Positions 13,978 through 21,644 of a stretch of 29,898 nucleotides of DNA are shown here, one piece after another (position 1 is the first letter of the stretch; each line of letters starts with the position of its first letter). The notes under the pieces are model-generated. The model searched no databases and was not told the origin of the DNA. It saw nothing but the letters and a program-made list of their open reading frames with translations. This stretch comes from a virus. Both the position numbers and the translations under genes were made by a program. The stretch lies in the IMG/VR virus record IMGVR_UViG_3300023179_000371, positions 1 to 29,898 of that record. One strand, 5' to 3'.

Positions 13978-14012
13978 AATAATATTATATACTATAATAA
14001 AAATCTTGACAA
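13978..14012 (-). promoter_or_regulatory. divergent promoter, minus-strand half
   Basis: Minus strand: TTGTCA at 14012-14007, a 17-nt spacer, perfect TATAAT at 13989-13984, then 6 nt to the ATG at 13977. Its -35 overlaps that of the plus-strand promoter by 5 bp. Confidence 0.65.
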
Positions 14013-14042
14013 ATATATTTACTCATGTTATGATAGATACCT
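14006..14042 (+). promoter_or_regulatory. divergent promoter, plus-strand half
   Basis: TTGACA at 14006-14011, a 17-nt spacer, TATGAT at 14029-14034, then 8 nt to the ATG at 14043. A start about 7 nt after the -10 leaves a leader of one or two bases. This promoter opens the long plus-strand block. Confidence 0.65.
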
Positions 14043-14636
14043 ATGATTATAGGTATAACAGGTGTGGCTAGATGCGGAAAAGACACATTCTATAGTATTC
14101 TTAAAAAATTTTTAGAAGAAAGACAAATGAAATCTGAAAGATTGGCCTTAGCCGATGATCTTAAAAAAGAATTAAATACTTTCACTAAAGAAAAATTTAA
14201 TATTGATTTATTTAAATGTGATGGAAAAGATAAAGAACTCATAAGACCCTTAATGGTTGCATATGGAAAATGCAGAAGAGTCCAAACTGAGGGAAAATAT
14301 TGGACATCATTAGTAACTCCAAAAATTAAAGAATTAATTAAACAAGACATAATTCCAATAATTACTGATATTAGATACATTGAATACAAAGATGACGAAT
14401 ATGCATGGTTAAAATCTCAAAATGGTATGCTTATTCATCTTTCTAGAAAACTCGATGATGGTAGCTTAGTACCACCCGCTAATATAGAAGAAAAATCTAA
14501 TGATAATAAATTAAAAGCTGTAGCAGATCTATCAATTTGTTGGGATACTTGCCAAGATACAAATTTTCTATATGAATTGATGCAAAAAAATTTAAGGAAT
14601 ATATATGACAGACTTACAACTAATACGAAAGATTAA
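14043..14636 (+). CDS. deoxynucleoside monophosphate kinase-like P-loop protein
   Basis: 197 residues. The Walker A motif GVARCGKDT (residues 6-14) opens the protein, matching the GxxxxGKDT form of phage dNMP kinases such as T4 gp1. Further on come RLALADDLKKELN, then ITDIRYIEYKDDEYAWLK, a Walker-B-like region with substrate contacts, and IHLSRKLDDGS. It would phosphorylate dNMPs released from host DNA or made by deamination. It is the first gene of the rightward block, has its own promoter, and its 3' end overlaps the sigma-factor gene by 32 nt, so both are probably expressed early together. Confidence 0.8.
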   Translation: MIIGITGVARCGKDTFYSILKKFLEERQMKSERLALADDLKKELNTFTKEKFNIDLFKCDGKDKELIRPLMVAYGKCRRVQTEGKYWTSLVTPKIKELIKQDIIPIITDIRYIEYKDDEYAWLKSQNGMLIHLSRKLDDGSLVPPANIEEKSNDNKLKAVADLSICWDTCQDTNFLYELMQKNLRNIYDRLTTNTKD

Positions 14637-15195
14637 AAAAGATAACTGCGAAAAAAGTTTATTAGAACTTTATTCTAGGCATCAAGGTATTTGTAATAAA
14701 ATGTTACAAAAATATTGCAAAGTTTGTTATGATATTGGCGTTTCATTAGATGATTTAAATTCAGATAAAATTTATGTTGTTTATAAATCTGCATTATCTT
14801 TTAAAGAAAGAAAGAATATAAAATTTTCTACTTGGTTATGTAATCAAATGAGATATCATTGCCTTAATACTTTTAATAAAAATAGTAAAGATATTTCTAT
14901 GGAAAATGAAAATATTAAATATCTTACTGAAAAAAATCAAGCTAAACAAATAGATAATTCATCTCTTAATAAAGAAAAAGTAGATTTAATATTTAATATA
15001 TTAGACCAAATGAATGATTCAAGAGTTAAGGAAATATTTAATTTAAGATATTTTTCAGATAGAAAAATACAACCTTGGAATAAAATAGGTAAAAAAATGC
15101 ATATAAGCACTCAAACAGTTATAAACATACATAATAAAGCATTAAGTTTCTTAAATAAAAAAATATCTAGTAATATTTCATTTGACAAAATTTAA
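14605..15195 (+). CDS. sigma-70 family RNA polymerase sigma factor (phage-encoded)
   Basis: 196 residues. Region 2 is represented by EKSLLELYSRHQGICNKML and, further on, KFSTWLCNQMRYHCLNTF, the helix that contacts -10 DNA and core polymerase. Region 4 is at the C-terminus: VKEIFNLRYFSDR, then WNKIGKKMHISTQTVINIHN, a clear helix-turn-helix, then KALSFLNKKI. Regions 1 and 3 are missing, as in small alternative sigma factors. The role I infer is to direct host polymerase to phage promoters, perhaps the AGTGTAAT class. An AAGGA at 14594-14598 precedes the ATG by 6 nt, one of few Shine-Dalgarno sites here, as expected for a gene starting inside another. Confidence 0.8.
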   Translation: MTDLQLIRKIKKDNCEKSLLELYSRHQGICNKMLQKYCKVCYDIGVSLDDLNSDKIYVVYKSALSFKERKNIKFSTWLCNQMRYHCLNTFNKNSKDISMENENIKYLTEKNQAKQIDNSSLNKEKVDLIFNILDQMNDSRVKEIFNLRYFSDRKIQPWNKIGKKMHISTQTVINIHNKALSFLNKKISSNISFDKI

Positions 15196-15216
15196 TAATT
15201 AATTTATAATATCTTT
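15182..15216 (+). promoter_or_regulatory. consensus sigma-70-like promoter
   Basis: Perfect TTGACA at 15182-15187, a 17-nt spacer, perfect TATAAT at 15205-15210, then 6 nt to the ATG at 15217. The -35 lies in the last codons of the sigma-factor gene. Best match in the window to the consensus, including the ideal spacer. Confidence 0.8.
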
Positions 15217-15516
15217 ATGAGTACAAATACAAACACAAATAAAAACCAAAATGAGCTAGGTGCATTATGGAAAAAGAAAAGTAAAACAGGAATGTCTTTT
15301 TTATCTGGTTATATTAATGACCACGATGGACAAAGAATCGATGTTGTAGTTTTCGCCAATAGTAAAAAGTCAAATGAGAAGGCTCCAGATTATAGACTCT
15401 ATGTTTCTAGGCCTCTAGAATCTAGAACTTCGACTCCAACTCAAACTAAGGCTCCAGTTGATCCAGTTCAAAAAAGTAAACCAGTAGTAGAAGAAATCGA
15501 AGACGATATTCTATGA
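15217..15516 (+). CDS. DUF736-like protein with acidic C-terminal tail
   Basis: 99 residues. The core NELGALWKKKSKTGMSFLSG, followed by GQRIDVVVFANSKKSN and APDYRLYVSRP, matches the DUF736-like layout of a beta-rich small protein (GALWKK...YLSG...VVFxNxKK...PDYRLY). After a proline-rich linker the protein ends EEIEDDIL, an acidic tail like that of single-stranded DNA-binding proteins, which use it to recruit partners. A nucleic-acid-binding role is therefore a reasonable guess. The strongest promoter in the window precedes it, suggesting abundant expression. Its stop overlaps the next ATG by 4 nt. Confidence 0.65.
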   Translation: MSTNTNTNKNQNELGALWKKKSKTGMSFLSGYINDHDGQRIDVVVFANSKKSNEKAPDYRLYVSRPLESRTSTPTQTKAPVDPVQKSKPVVEEIEDDIL

Positions 15517-16604
15517 GTTTTACTTTAAACTTGCCTGTAAACTCAGTCAGTTTTGGACAAGTTTCGACTCTTCTTTTAAGAGAGTTGTATAAAAAAAATT
15601 TAAACAATTTTACCCTTTATCCGATTGGCGATAGATTTGATTTATCTACTCAAGAATCGGATGAAGGTTTTTTTAAATATATTCAAGATCGAACTGCTGA
15701 TTTTTTATCTAAAATAAAAAGAACAGATCCAATATTTAAACTTTGGCATATAAATGGATCACTAGATTCTCCATCTAATAAAAGATATCTTCTTTCATTT
15801 TATGAGTTAGATAACCCTACTAAAGAAGAAATTAATATTGTTAAAAATCAAGATAAAGTTTTCTTTTCTTCTAATTATACGGTAGATACATTTAAAATGT
15901 TTGGATGCTATAATGTTGAATTTTTGCCACTAGCTTTTGATAAATATAATTTTAAAAGATTAGACAAAAAATATTTCTCTGATGATCGTATAGTTTTTAA
16001 TCTTGTTGGCAAACTAGAAAAAAGAAAAAATCATAAAAAAGTAATTCAAGCTTGGGTTAAAAAATTTGGAAATGATTCAAGATATCATCTTCAATGTTCT
16101 ATTTATAATCCTTTCTTGAAAGAGGAAGATAATAAAAATTTGATCGGATCTATTTTAGAAGGTGTTAATTATTTTAATATTTCATTTATGGGACATATGC
16201 CAAAGAATAATATATATAATGACTATTTAAATAGTGCAGATATCATTATTGGTATGAGTGGTGGAGAAGGTTGGGGCTTGCCAGAATTTCATTCTGTAGC
16301 TATTGGAAAGCATGCTGTTATATTAAATGCGCACTCTTATAAAGATTGGGCTAATAAAAATAATTCAATTTTAATTGAACCTTCTTCAAAAATTGACGCT
16401 GTAGATAATATGTTTTTTCATAAAGGTCAACCTTTTAATCAAGGAAATATTTTTATTTTTAATGATGATGAATTTATTGCTGGATGCGAAAAAGCAATTG
16501 AGAAAGTTAAGTCTAATAAATTAAACTCCGAAGGACTAAAACTCCAAGATCAATTTACTTCTGAAAAATTTGCAGATAATGTCTTAAATATTATTAATAG
16601 TTAA
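15513..16604 (+). CDS. GT-B fold glycosyltransferase (family 4-like)
   Basis: 363 residues. The C-terminal half carries the nucleotide-sugar domain: VGKLEKRKNHKKVIQAW, then NDYLNSADIIIGMSGGEGWG followed by LPEFHSVAIGKHAVI, the E-x7-E type loop. The N-terminal half is a divergent acceptor domain with FFSSNYTVDTFKMFG, then FLPLAFDKYNF. Phage glycosyltransferases modify phage DNA, host surface glycans or virion proteins; nothing here picks one. ATGA overlap with the DUF736-like gene, so expression is coupled to it, and the next ATG follows its stop by a single base. Confidence 0.85.
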   Translation: MSFTLNLPVNSVSFGQVSTLLLRELYKKNLNNFTLYPIGDRFDLSTQESDEGFFKYIQDRTADFLSKIKRTDPIFKLWHINGSLDSPSNKRYLLSFYELDNPTKEEINIVKNQDKVFFSSNYTVDTFKMFGCYNVEFLPLAFDKYNFKRLDKKYFSDDRIVFNLVGKLEKRKNHKKVIQAWVKKFGNDSRYHLQCSIYNPFLKEEDNKNLIGSILEGVNYFNISFMGHMPKNNIYNDYLNSADIIIGMSGGEGWGLPEFHSVAIGKHAVILNAHSYKDWANKNNSILIEPSSKIDAVDNMFFHKGQPFNQGNIFIFNDDEFIAGCEKAIEKVKSNKLNSEGLKLQDQFTSEKFADNVLNIINS

Positions 16605-16605
16605 T

Positions 16606-16956
16606 ATGCCAATTTATTTGTATCAAAATCCTAAAACTGGCAAAATAAAAGAGATTTTACAAAGTGTACATGATACACATGAATATTCTGAAGATGGAAT
16701 TAAATGGAATAGAATTTTTACTACTCCAGAAGTAAATACATTTGGAACATTAGGAGCAGAATCTACTGCGAGACAATTTTCTGAACTAACTGGCAAACAA
16801 AAAGGTACTATGGGTGATCTTTGGGATAGAAGTGCTGAACTTTCTGAAAAAAGAAAAAAACTTTATGGTGGAGCAGATCCAGTAAAAAAGAAATACTACG
16901 AAGATTGGTCAAAAAAACGAAAAGGCAAAGTACACCCAAAAGCTGGCTCTGAATAA
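16606..16956 (+). CDS. FmdB-like small phage protein lacking zinc cysteines
   Basis: 116 residues. The opening MPIYLYQNPKTGKIKEILQS, followed by EDGIKWNRIF, follows the FmdB-type zinc-ribbon N-terminus (MPxYxYxxP...GxxxE) but without any of the metal-binding cysteines. The C-terminal half is very basic (KRKKLYGGADPVKKKYYEDW and KKRKGKVHPK) and probably disordered or nucleic-acid-binding. Phages often carry this fold upstream of structural or replication genes; its role is unknown. Starts one nucleotide after the glycosyltransferase stop, no Shine-Dalgarno. Confidence 0.65.
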   Translation: MPIYLYQNPKTGKIKEILQSVHDTHEYSEDGIKWNRIFTTPEVNTFGTLGAESTARQFSELTGKQKGTMGDLWDRSAELSEKRKKLYGGADPVKKKYYEDWSKKRKGKVHPKAGSE

Positions 16957-16970
16957 AATTGTTAGTAACT

Positions 16971-16992
16971 TTCTGGTTTTTTCTTTCCAGAA
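16971..16992 (+). promoter_or_regulatory. short hairpin upstream of nrdA
   Basis: TTCTGG at 16971-16976 pairs with CCAGAA at 16987-16992 around a T-rich loop. It follows the stop at 16956. There is no T-run after the stem, so it is not a standard terminator. It may be part of the same leader structure as the next hairpin. Confidence 0.35.
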
Positions 16993-17000
16993 GCATAAAA

Positions 17001-17032
17001 TCGATGTAATATAAGATTCACAGTTACATCGA
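17001..17032 (+). promoter_or_regulatory. 9-bp stem-loop immediately before the nrdA start codon
   Basis: TCGATGTAA (17001-17009) is perfectly complementary to TTACATCGA (17024-17032) with a 14-nt loop. The ATG follows 3 nt after the stem. As RNA this would sit at the ribosome entry site; as DNA the same symmetry could be an operator. It does not resemble an NrdR box. No Shine-Dalgarno lies between stem and ATG. Confidence 0.6.
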
Positions 17033-17035
17033 AGT

Positions 17036-19291
17036 ATGAATATAAAAGTTAAAAAAAGAAATGGTATCTCAGAAAAATTTAATATAGAAAAAATAAATAA
17101 AGTAATAGAATGGGCTGTTAATGGTTTAAGTGATGTAAGTCTTACTGATGTTGAAATTAATGCCAAAATAAATATACATGAAGGTATCACAACTAAAGAA
17201 ATTCATAACCTTTTGATTGAAAGTGCTGCGAATTTAATTTCTGTTGAAAAACCAAACTATCAATTTGTAGCTGGAAGATTGTTAAATTATCAATTACGAA
17301 AAGATGTCTGGAAAGGAAAGCATGCTCCAAGACTTTCAGAATTCTTAAATCAAGGAATTAAAAATAAAATTTATGATCCAGTTATTTTAGAAAATTATTG
17401 TGAAGATGAAATCAATAAAATTGGTGAATTTATTGACCATGAAAGAGATTATAATTTTACATATGCTGGAATTAAACAATTATGCGATAAGTATCTTATT
17501 AAAGATAGAGTAACTGGAAAGATTTATGAAACTCCACAATTTGCTTATATATTAATTTCTACATATGCTTTTGCAAATTACCCAGTAGAAACAAGATTAT
17601 CATATATAAGAAAATTTTATGATGCTATCAGCAAACATAAAATTAATTTACCAACGCCAGTGATGGCAGGAGTCAGAACTTGTAGTAGAAACTATGCTAG
17701 TTGTTGCTTAATTGGTGTTGATGATACAAAAGATAGTATTACAGCTAGTGCTACTGCTGTTAGTATGGCTACTGCTAATAGATGTGGAATTGGTATTGAT
17801 GTAAGTAAAATTAGAGCAATTGGTTCTCCGATTAAGAATGGAGAAGTCGTACATACTGGTTTAATTCCATTTTTAAAAATCTATGAAAGTAGCGTAAAAG
17901 CTTGGCAACAAAATGGATTAAGAGGTGGGAGTGCAACTTGCAATATTCAATGGTGGCATTATGAAATCGAAGATATTGTTGTATTAAAAAATAATGCTGG
18001 CACAGATGATAATAGAGTTCGCAAACTTGATTATACTGTAGGCATGAGTAAACTATTTTATGACAGAGTTTTAAAAGATGAAGATATTACTTTATTCAAT
18101 AATGCCGAAGTCCCAGAACTCTATGAAGCATGGGGAACAAAAGATTTCGATAAGGTATATAAAGAATGTGAATCAAAAAAATTAAAACTTAAAAAGAAAG
18201 TATCTGCTCGTAAATTATTTTCTCTCATAGTTAAAGAAAGAGTTGAAACTGGTCGTATTTATATACTAAATGTAGATCATGCTAATGATCATGGAGCTTG
18301 GTCTGATAAAGTCACAATGAGCAATCTTTGTACTGAAGTCATTCATCCAACTATTCCATTAAATGATTATCACGATAAAAATGGCGAAATTGGAATGTGT
18401 ATTCTTTCGGCAGTAAATATGCTAGAAATAAAAAACTGGCAAGATCTTGAAAAGACTTGCGATCTTATCGTAAGATTTCTTGATGAAATCATTGAAATTC
18501 AAGATTACTTCAATATTGCTGCTGAAAATTTTGCTAAAAAACGCAGAAGTCTTGGAATTGGAATTACCAATCTCGCGGCTTTTCTTGCTAAAAATGAATT
18601 AAAATATTCATCAGATAAATCATTAAATGTATTAGATGAATGGATGGAACATTTTCAATACTATCTTTTAAAGAGTAGCCTTGAGTTAGCTAAAGAAAAA
18701 GGCAAGTGTGAAAAATTTAATCATACAAAATATTCAAAAGGTATTCTACCAATTGATACTTATAAAGACAAACTTGATGAAATTGTAAAAAGAAAATTAT
18801 CTCTTGATTGGGATAAACTAAGAAAAGATATTAAGGAATTTGGATTAAGACATTCTACATTATCTTCTTGTATGCCTTGCGAAAGCAGTTCTGTAATTCA
18901 ATCTTCAACAAATGGAGTTGAACCAATTCGTAGTCTAATCACTTATAAAACTAGCAAAATGGGCAAACTTCCAGTATTAGTTCCGGGAATTGGAAAATAC
19001 GATGAAAATTATGAACTAGCTTATGATCTTAAAGATAATACTGGTTTATTAAAAATAAATGCAGTTATCCAAAAATATATTGACATGGCAATATCAACTA
19101 ATGTATACTACAATTATAGTCATTATGAAAACAATGTGTTGCCAGATGCAAAAGTTATGAAAGAATTAATGTATGCTTATAGTCTTGGTTTAATTAGTTT
19201 ATATTATAATAATACTGATGACGGAGATAAAGAGCAATCGCTTAATCAAAAAGAGGATAGAGATTGTTCAAGTGGAGCGTGTAAACTATAA
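17036..19291 (+). CDS. nrdA: class Ia ribonucleoside-diphosphate reductase, large subunit
   Basis: 751 residues, close to E. coli NrdA (761). It reduces NDPs to dNDPs with the NrdB radical. An ATP-cone-like start (KKRNGISEKFNIEKINKVIE) is followed by the catalytic barrel: substrate-cysteine pair at Cys223 (YASCCLIG) and Cys455 (GMCILSAVN), thiyl-radical Cys432 with Asn430 and Glu434 in SNLCTEV. PCESSSVIQSSTNG is present for substrate phosphate, and ISLYYNN supplies the paired tyrosines of the radical path. The C-terminus DCSSGACKL carries the thioredoxin/glutaredoxin-reducible cysteine pair. All key residues are intact, so the enzyme should be active. nrdB follows 3 nt later. A perfect 9-bp hairpin precedes the start. 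Confidence 0.97.
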   Translation: MNIKVKKRNGISEKFNIEKINKVIEWAVNGLSDVSLTDVEINAKINIHEGITTKEIHNLLIESAANLISVEKPNYQFVAGRLLNYQLRKDVWKGKHAPRLSEFLNQGIKNKIYDPVILENYCEDEINKIGEFIDHERDYNFTYAGIKQLCDKYLIKDRVTGKIYETPQFAYILISTYAFANYPVETRLSYIRKFYDAISKHKINLPTPVMAGVRTCSRNYASCCLIGVDDTKDSITASATAVSMATANRCGIGIDVSKIRAIGSPIKNGEVVHTGLIPFLKIYESSVKAWQQNGLRGGSATCNIQWWHYEIEDIVVLKNNAGTDDNRVRKLDYTVGMSKLFYDRVLKDEDITLFNNAEVPELYEAWGTKDFDKVYKECESKKLKLKKKVSARKLFSLIVKERVETGRIYILNVDHANDHGAWSDKVTMSNLCTEVIHPTIPLNDYHDKNGEIGMCILSAVNMLEIKNWQDLEKTCDLIVRFLDEIIEIQDYFNIAAENFAKKRRSLGIGITNLAAFLAKNELKYSSDKSLNVLDEWMEHFQYYLLKSSLELAKEKGKCEKFNHTKYSKGILPIDTYKDKLDEIVKRKLSLDWDKLRKDIKEFGLRHSTLSSCMPCESSSVIQSSTNGVEPIRSLITYKTSKMGKLPVLVPGIGKYDENYELAYDLKDNTGLLKINAVIQKYIDMAISTNVYYNYSHYENNVLPDAKVMKELMYAYSLGLISLYYNNTDDGDKEQSLNQKEDRDCSSGACKL

Positions 19292-19294
19292 CCC

Positions 19295-20359
19295 ATGAAA
19301 ACAGTTTTAAATTTTAAAAATATAGATACCACTAAACAACCATTATTTCTTGGAGAAGATCTTAATCTTCAAAGATATGATCGTTTTAAATATCCTATAT
19401 TTTTTGAATTGTTTAAAAAACAAAATGAAAATTTTTGGTGGCCTCACGAAATAGCTTTAGGTAAAGATCGTAGCGACTATAAAAATTTAACTGATACAGA
19501 AAGATTTGTATTCGATAGTAATTTACGATTTCAAACTCTCGGTGATAGCATGTTATCTCGTAGTATTCATTCACTTAAAGATTATGTAAGTAATCCAGAA
19601 CTTGAAATTTGTATGAATACTTGGGCGCAATTTGAAGGTATTCATAGTTATTCTTATTCTTATTTATTAAATAATGTTTATCCAGATGCAACTAAATTTT
19701 TTGATAGTATTATGGAAGATAAAGAAATTACAAGTCGCGCCGAATTAATTAGAAATAACTTTGATAAAATTCTTGGTGATGATGATAAAAAAGATACTAA
19801 ACAAAAGATTTTTGATGCAATACTTTCTATTAATGTTATGGAAGGACTTGTATTTTATGTATCATTTGCTTGTTCTTTTTATTTTGGATATCGTGGAAAG
19901 ATGGAAGGTAATTCTAAAATTATCAAATTCATTCAGAGAGATGAAGCTCTTCATTTTGCAGTTAGTCAAAATTTACTTAAGATTTTAAAAGAAGAAGACA
20001 AAGAAGGTTTTACCTCTATTGTCAAAAAAAGTGAGGATAAAATTTATGCTTTTTATGAACAAGCAGCTAAAAATGAAAGTGAATGGTCAAAATATCTCTT
20101 TAGCAAAGGTAATTTATTGGGTTTAAATGCAGAAGTTCTTGATGGTTACTCTAAATGGTTATGCGATTCTAGGCTTAGAAGTCTTGGCTATAAAAAGATA
20201 TTTAATCAAAAAGATAATCCTATTGCTGGTTGGCTTGACAGTTATCTAGATAGCAGTAAAGTACAAGTAGCTCCTCAAGAAACAGAGATTTCTAGTTATA
20301 AGGTCGGAGCGAGAAAAACAGATATTTCTGATGACGATTTCGGTGATTTAAAGCTATAA
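19295..20359 (+). CDS. nrdB: class Ia ribonucleoside-diphosphate reductase, small (radical) subunit
   Basis: 354 residues. Ferritin-like helical protein that houses the di-iron tyrosyl radical. All ligands are present at near E. coli spacing: Asp84 (TLGDS), Glu114 and His117 (FEGIHS), radical Tyr121, Glu183 (NVMEGLVFYVSFACSF), Glu217 and His220 (RDEALH). So this is an Fe-Tyr enzyme and not a radical-loss variant. The C-terminal tail with acidic run SDDDFGDLKL is the part that docks to NrdA. Start directly after the nrdA stop (3 nt, ACCC context) with no Shine-Dalgarno; translation is probably coupled to nrdA. Confidence 0.97.
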   Translation: MKTVLNFKNIDTTKQPLFLGEDLNLQRYDRFKYPIFFELFKKQNENFWWPHEIALGKDRSDYKNLTDTERFVFDSNLRFQTLGDSMLSRSIHSLKDYVSNPELEICMNTWAQFEGIHSYSYSYLLNNVYPDATKFFDSIMEDKEITSRAELIRNNFDKILGDDDKKDTKQKIFDAILSINVMEGLVFYVSFACSFYFGYRGKMEGNSKIIKFIQRDEALHFAVSQNLLKILKEEDKEGFTSIVKKSEDKIYAFYEQAAKNESEWSKYLFSKGNLLGLNAEVLDGYSKWLCDSRLRSLGYKKIFNQKDNPIAGWLDSYLDSSKVQVAPQETEISSYKVGARKTDISDDDFGDLKL

Positions 20360-20373
20360 TATGTATTAAATAT

Positions 20374-20388
20374 AGTGTAAATATCTAT
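20374..20388 (+). promoter_or_regulatory. AGTGTAAA element before the GTG start at 20389
   Basis: TGTAAA at 20376-20381, preceded by AG, ends 7 nt before the GTG at 20389. No convincing -35. Same layout as the other AGTGTAA(T/A) starts. Confidence 0.3.
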
Positions 20389-20727
20389 GTGAATTTAGAT
20401 ATTTCATTATTATTTAATATTGTTTTAGGAGCCTTATCTTTTTTGGGTGGATGGTTATTTACTAGAGTATTTTCACTTTTTGATAAACAAGAGAATTTAG
20501 TTAAAGAAATAAATGATAAGACTTTTCATGATTTTATAGCATTAAGAAAAGAAATGGAACTCGAAGGAAGAAAACACCAACAAGAAATATCTGATTTAGC
20601 ATTAAAAATAAGCACAACTTATGTAACTAAAGAGTCTTTTGAAGCTTATTTTGATAGAATAGAAGCTAAACTAGATCGTAATTTTGATATAATCCAAAAT
20701 CATTTAAGTAGAAATAACAAAAATTAA
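20389..20727 (+). CDS. N-terminal membrane span plus coiled coil, GTG start
   Basis: 112 residues. One hydrophobic segment (LLFNIVLGALSFLGGWLFTR) is followed by a charged helical region (ALRKEMELEGRKHQQEIS and later FEAYFDRIEAKLDRNFDII) predicted to coil. This shape is common among phage proteins of unknown function, including hinge or scaffold-like and spanin-like proteins, but no lysis neighbours are present. GTG start chosen because AGTGTAAA lies 7 nt upstream and no ATG is nearby. Confidence 0.6.
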   Translation: MNLDISLLFNIVLGALSFLGGWLFTRVFSLFDKQENLVKEINDKTFHDFIALRKEMELEGRKHQQEISDLALKISTTYVTKESFEAYFDRIEAKLDRNFDIIQNHLSRNNKN

Positions 20728-20741
20728 CTGTAATAGTTAAT
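20727..20741 (+). promoter_or_regulatory. TGTAAT element before the GTG start at 20742
   Basis: TGTAAT at 20729-20734, preceded by AC, ends 7 nt before the GTG at 20742. It overlaps the stop region of the previous gene. No -35 visible. Confidence 0.3.
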
Positions 20742-21257
20742 GTGATTGTATCGGATAGGGATATTGATTTTTTTGCTAAAAAATTAGGCTTATCACCAGA
20801 AAAAACTTTTTTACTTATTCAAGATCCAGAATGTTTGCCAGAAATTTTAAATAAAATCTCAGAAGACAATATAAATGGAATTGTAGATATAAGCTTTCCA
20901 GTATTTGCAGAAATAACAATTATAAAATATAGCAAAGATTTAAAATATTCATTTCAAGAAAAAGAATACATTTCTGAAGCGGTTGGATTAAAATTTTATG
21001 ATCTTATTGGAGAACCTATAATTAAAAAATCTATATTTGAATTTAAACATGATGAAGATACAGCTAAATCACTTCTTGTATTTTTAGGTTTCTTTTACAA
21101 AAATTTAAATAAAGCACGAAGAGCTTATCCATCAGAAAAAATCTATTATAATATAGCAAAAAATGGTTTTGAAAATTCAGATAAAATACACATATCAGAA
21201 CATTTACAAGATTGGATTAAAGTATTAAGAATCATACATAATGAAGTTTGGTTTTAA
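20742..21257 (+). CDS. hypothetical alpha-helical protein, GTG start
   Basis: 171 residues. The N-terminus VSDRDIDFFAKKLGLSPEKT looks like a short helical domain. The middle (VFAEITIIKYSKDLKYSFQE) has strands, and the C-terminal half is helical and ends SEHLQDWIKVLRIIHNEVWF. I recognise no motif or membrane span. GTG start, 14 nt after the preceding stop. It is the last gene before the 387-bp gap that precedes the tmRNA locus. Confidence 0.55.
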   Translation: MIVSDRDIDFFAKKLGLSPEKTFLLIQDPECLPEILNKISEDNINGIVDISFPVFAEITIIKYSKDLKYSFQEKEYISEAVGLKFYDLIGEPIIKKSIFEFKHDEDTAKSLLVFLGFFYKNLNKARRAYPSEKIYYNIAKNGFENSDKIHISEHLQDWIKVLRIIHNEVWF

Positions 21258-21644
21258 TACTATATCTTAAATTATTTAACTTTTCTTTGATATCCAAAAG
21301 GGCTTTACCTCCAGATTTTATATATCTGAAGTTAGGTATTATCAATCCAACTTTTCTTTTGACTCCAAATTTCACCACGATCTCAGTGATGAATGGGCCA
21401 TCGCACTTACGGATCAGAGGTAGCTTCGATCACTACATTCTGCGATGCCTATAGCTACATTCCCCTTATTAGCCATATAATGTACATATAAAGGTTTTAA
21501 TAGTCGTCAGCCCTTGGGACGTTGCTATCTCAAGGATTGATAGTTGATTTTTTGACATCAACAAACTGCTCTAATTGGGAACTATGTTAATTTATAATAT
21601 ATTAAGTTTGAGGTTTTGTCAAATTTTATTTATAATCAATATAA
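21258..21644. other. 387-bp gene-free gap with GC-richer, hairpin-dense sequence; candidate structured RNA
   Basis: Bases 21361-21480 are about 45% G+C (54 of 120), clearly above the neighbours. Predicted pairings: 21396-21405 with 21441-21449 (GGC-ATCGCA with TGCGAT-GCC, one bulged C) enclosing GTAG 21420-21423 with CTAC 21433-21436; CGTC 21505-21508 with GACG 21518-21521; CTATC 21525-21529 with GATAG 21539-21543; TTGAT 21544-21548 with ATCAA 21557-21561. The two 9-nt loops between 21509 and 21538 can pair with each other over 6 bp (21512-21517 with 21530-21535), a kissing-loop arrangement. The alternative is a decayed minus-strand gene: a 20-codon ORF from 21476 and a second open stretch in another frame are interrupted by stops. 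Strand is undetermined. Confidence 0.5.
21608..21644 (+). promoter_or_regulatory. sigma-70-like promoter of the 69-residue ORF / tmRNA transcript
   Basis: TTGAGG at 21608-21613, a 17-nt spacer, perfect TATAAT at 21631-21636, then 8 nt to the ATG at 21645. As I see no good -10 directly before the tmRNA, this promoter may also supply the tmRNA precursor. Confidence 0.55.

Noticed and set aside
21416-21440. tRNA T-arm-like segment (GTAGC-TTCGATC-ACTAC)
   Set aside because: One of five stem pairs fails, and no matching acceptor, D arm or anticodon arm is found around it.
21248-21454. 68-codon plus-strand ORF in the gap before the tmRNA
   Set aside because: The coding strand is T-rich and the product is hydrophobic with no logic, the usual look of an antisense reading; better explained by the structured region or a decayed minus-strand gene.
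21500-21525. Hammerhead-like CTGACGA on the minus strand
   Set aside because: No GAAA core segment and no cleavage-site stem at workable distances.
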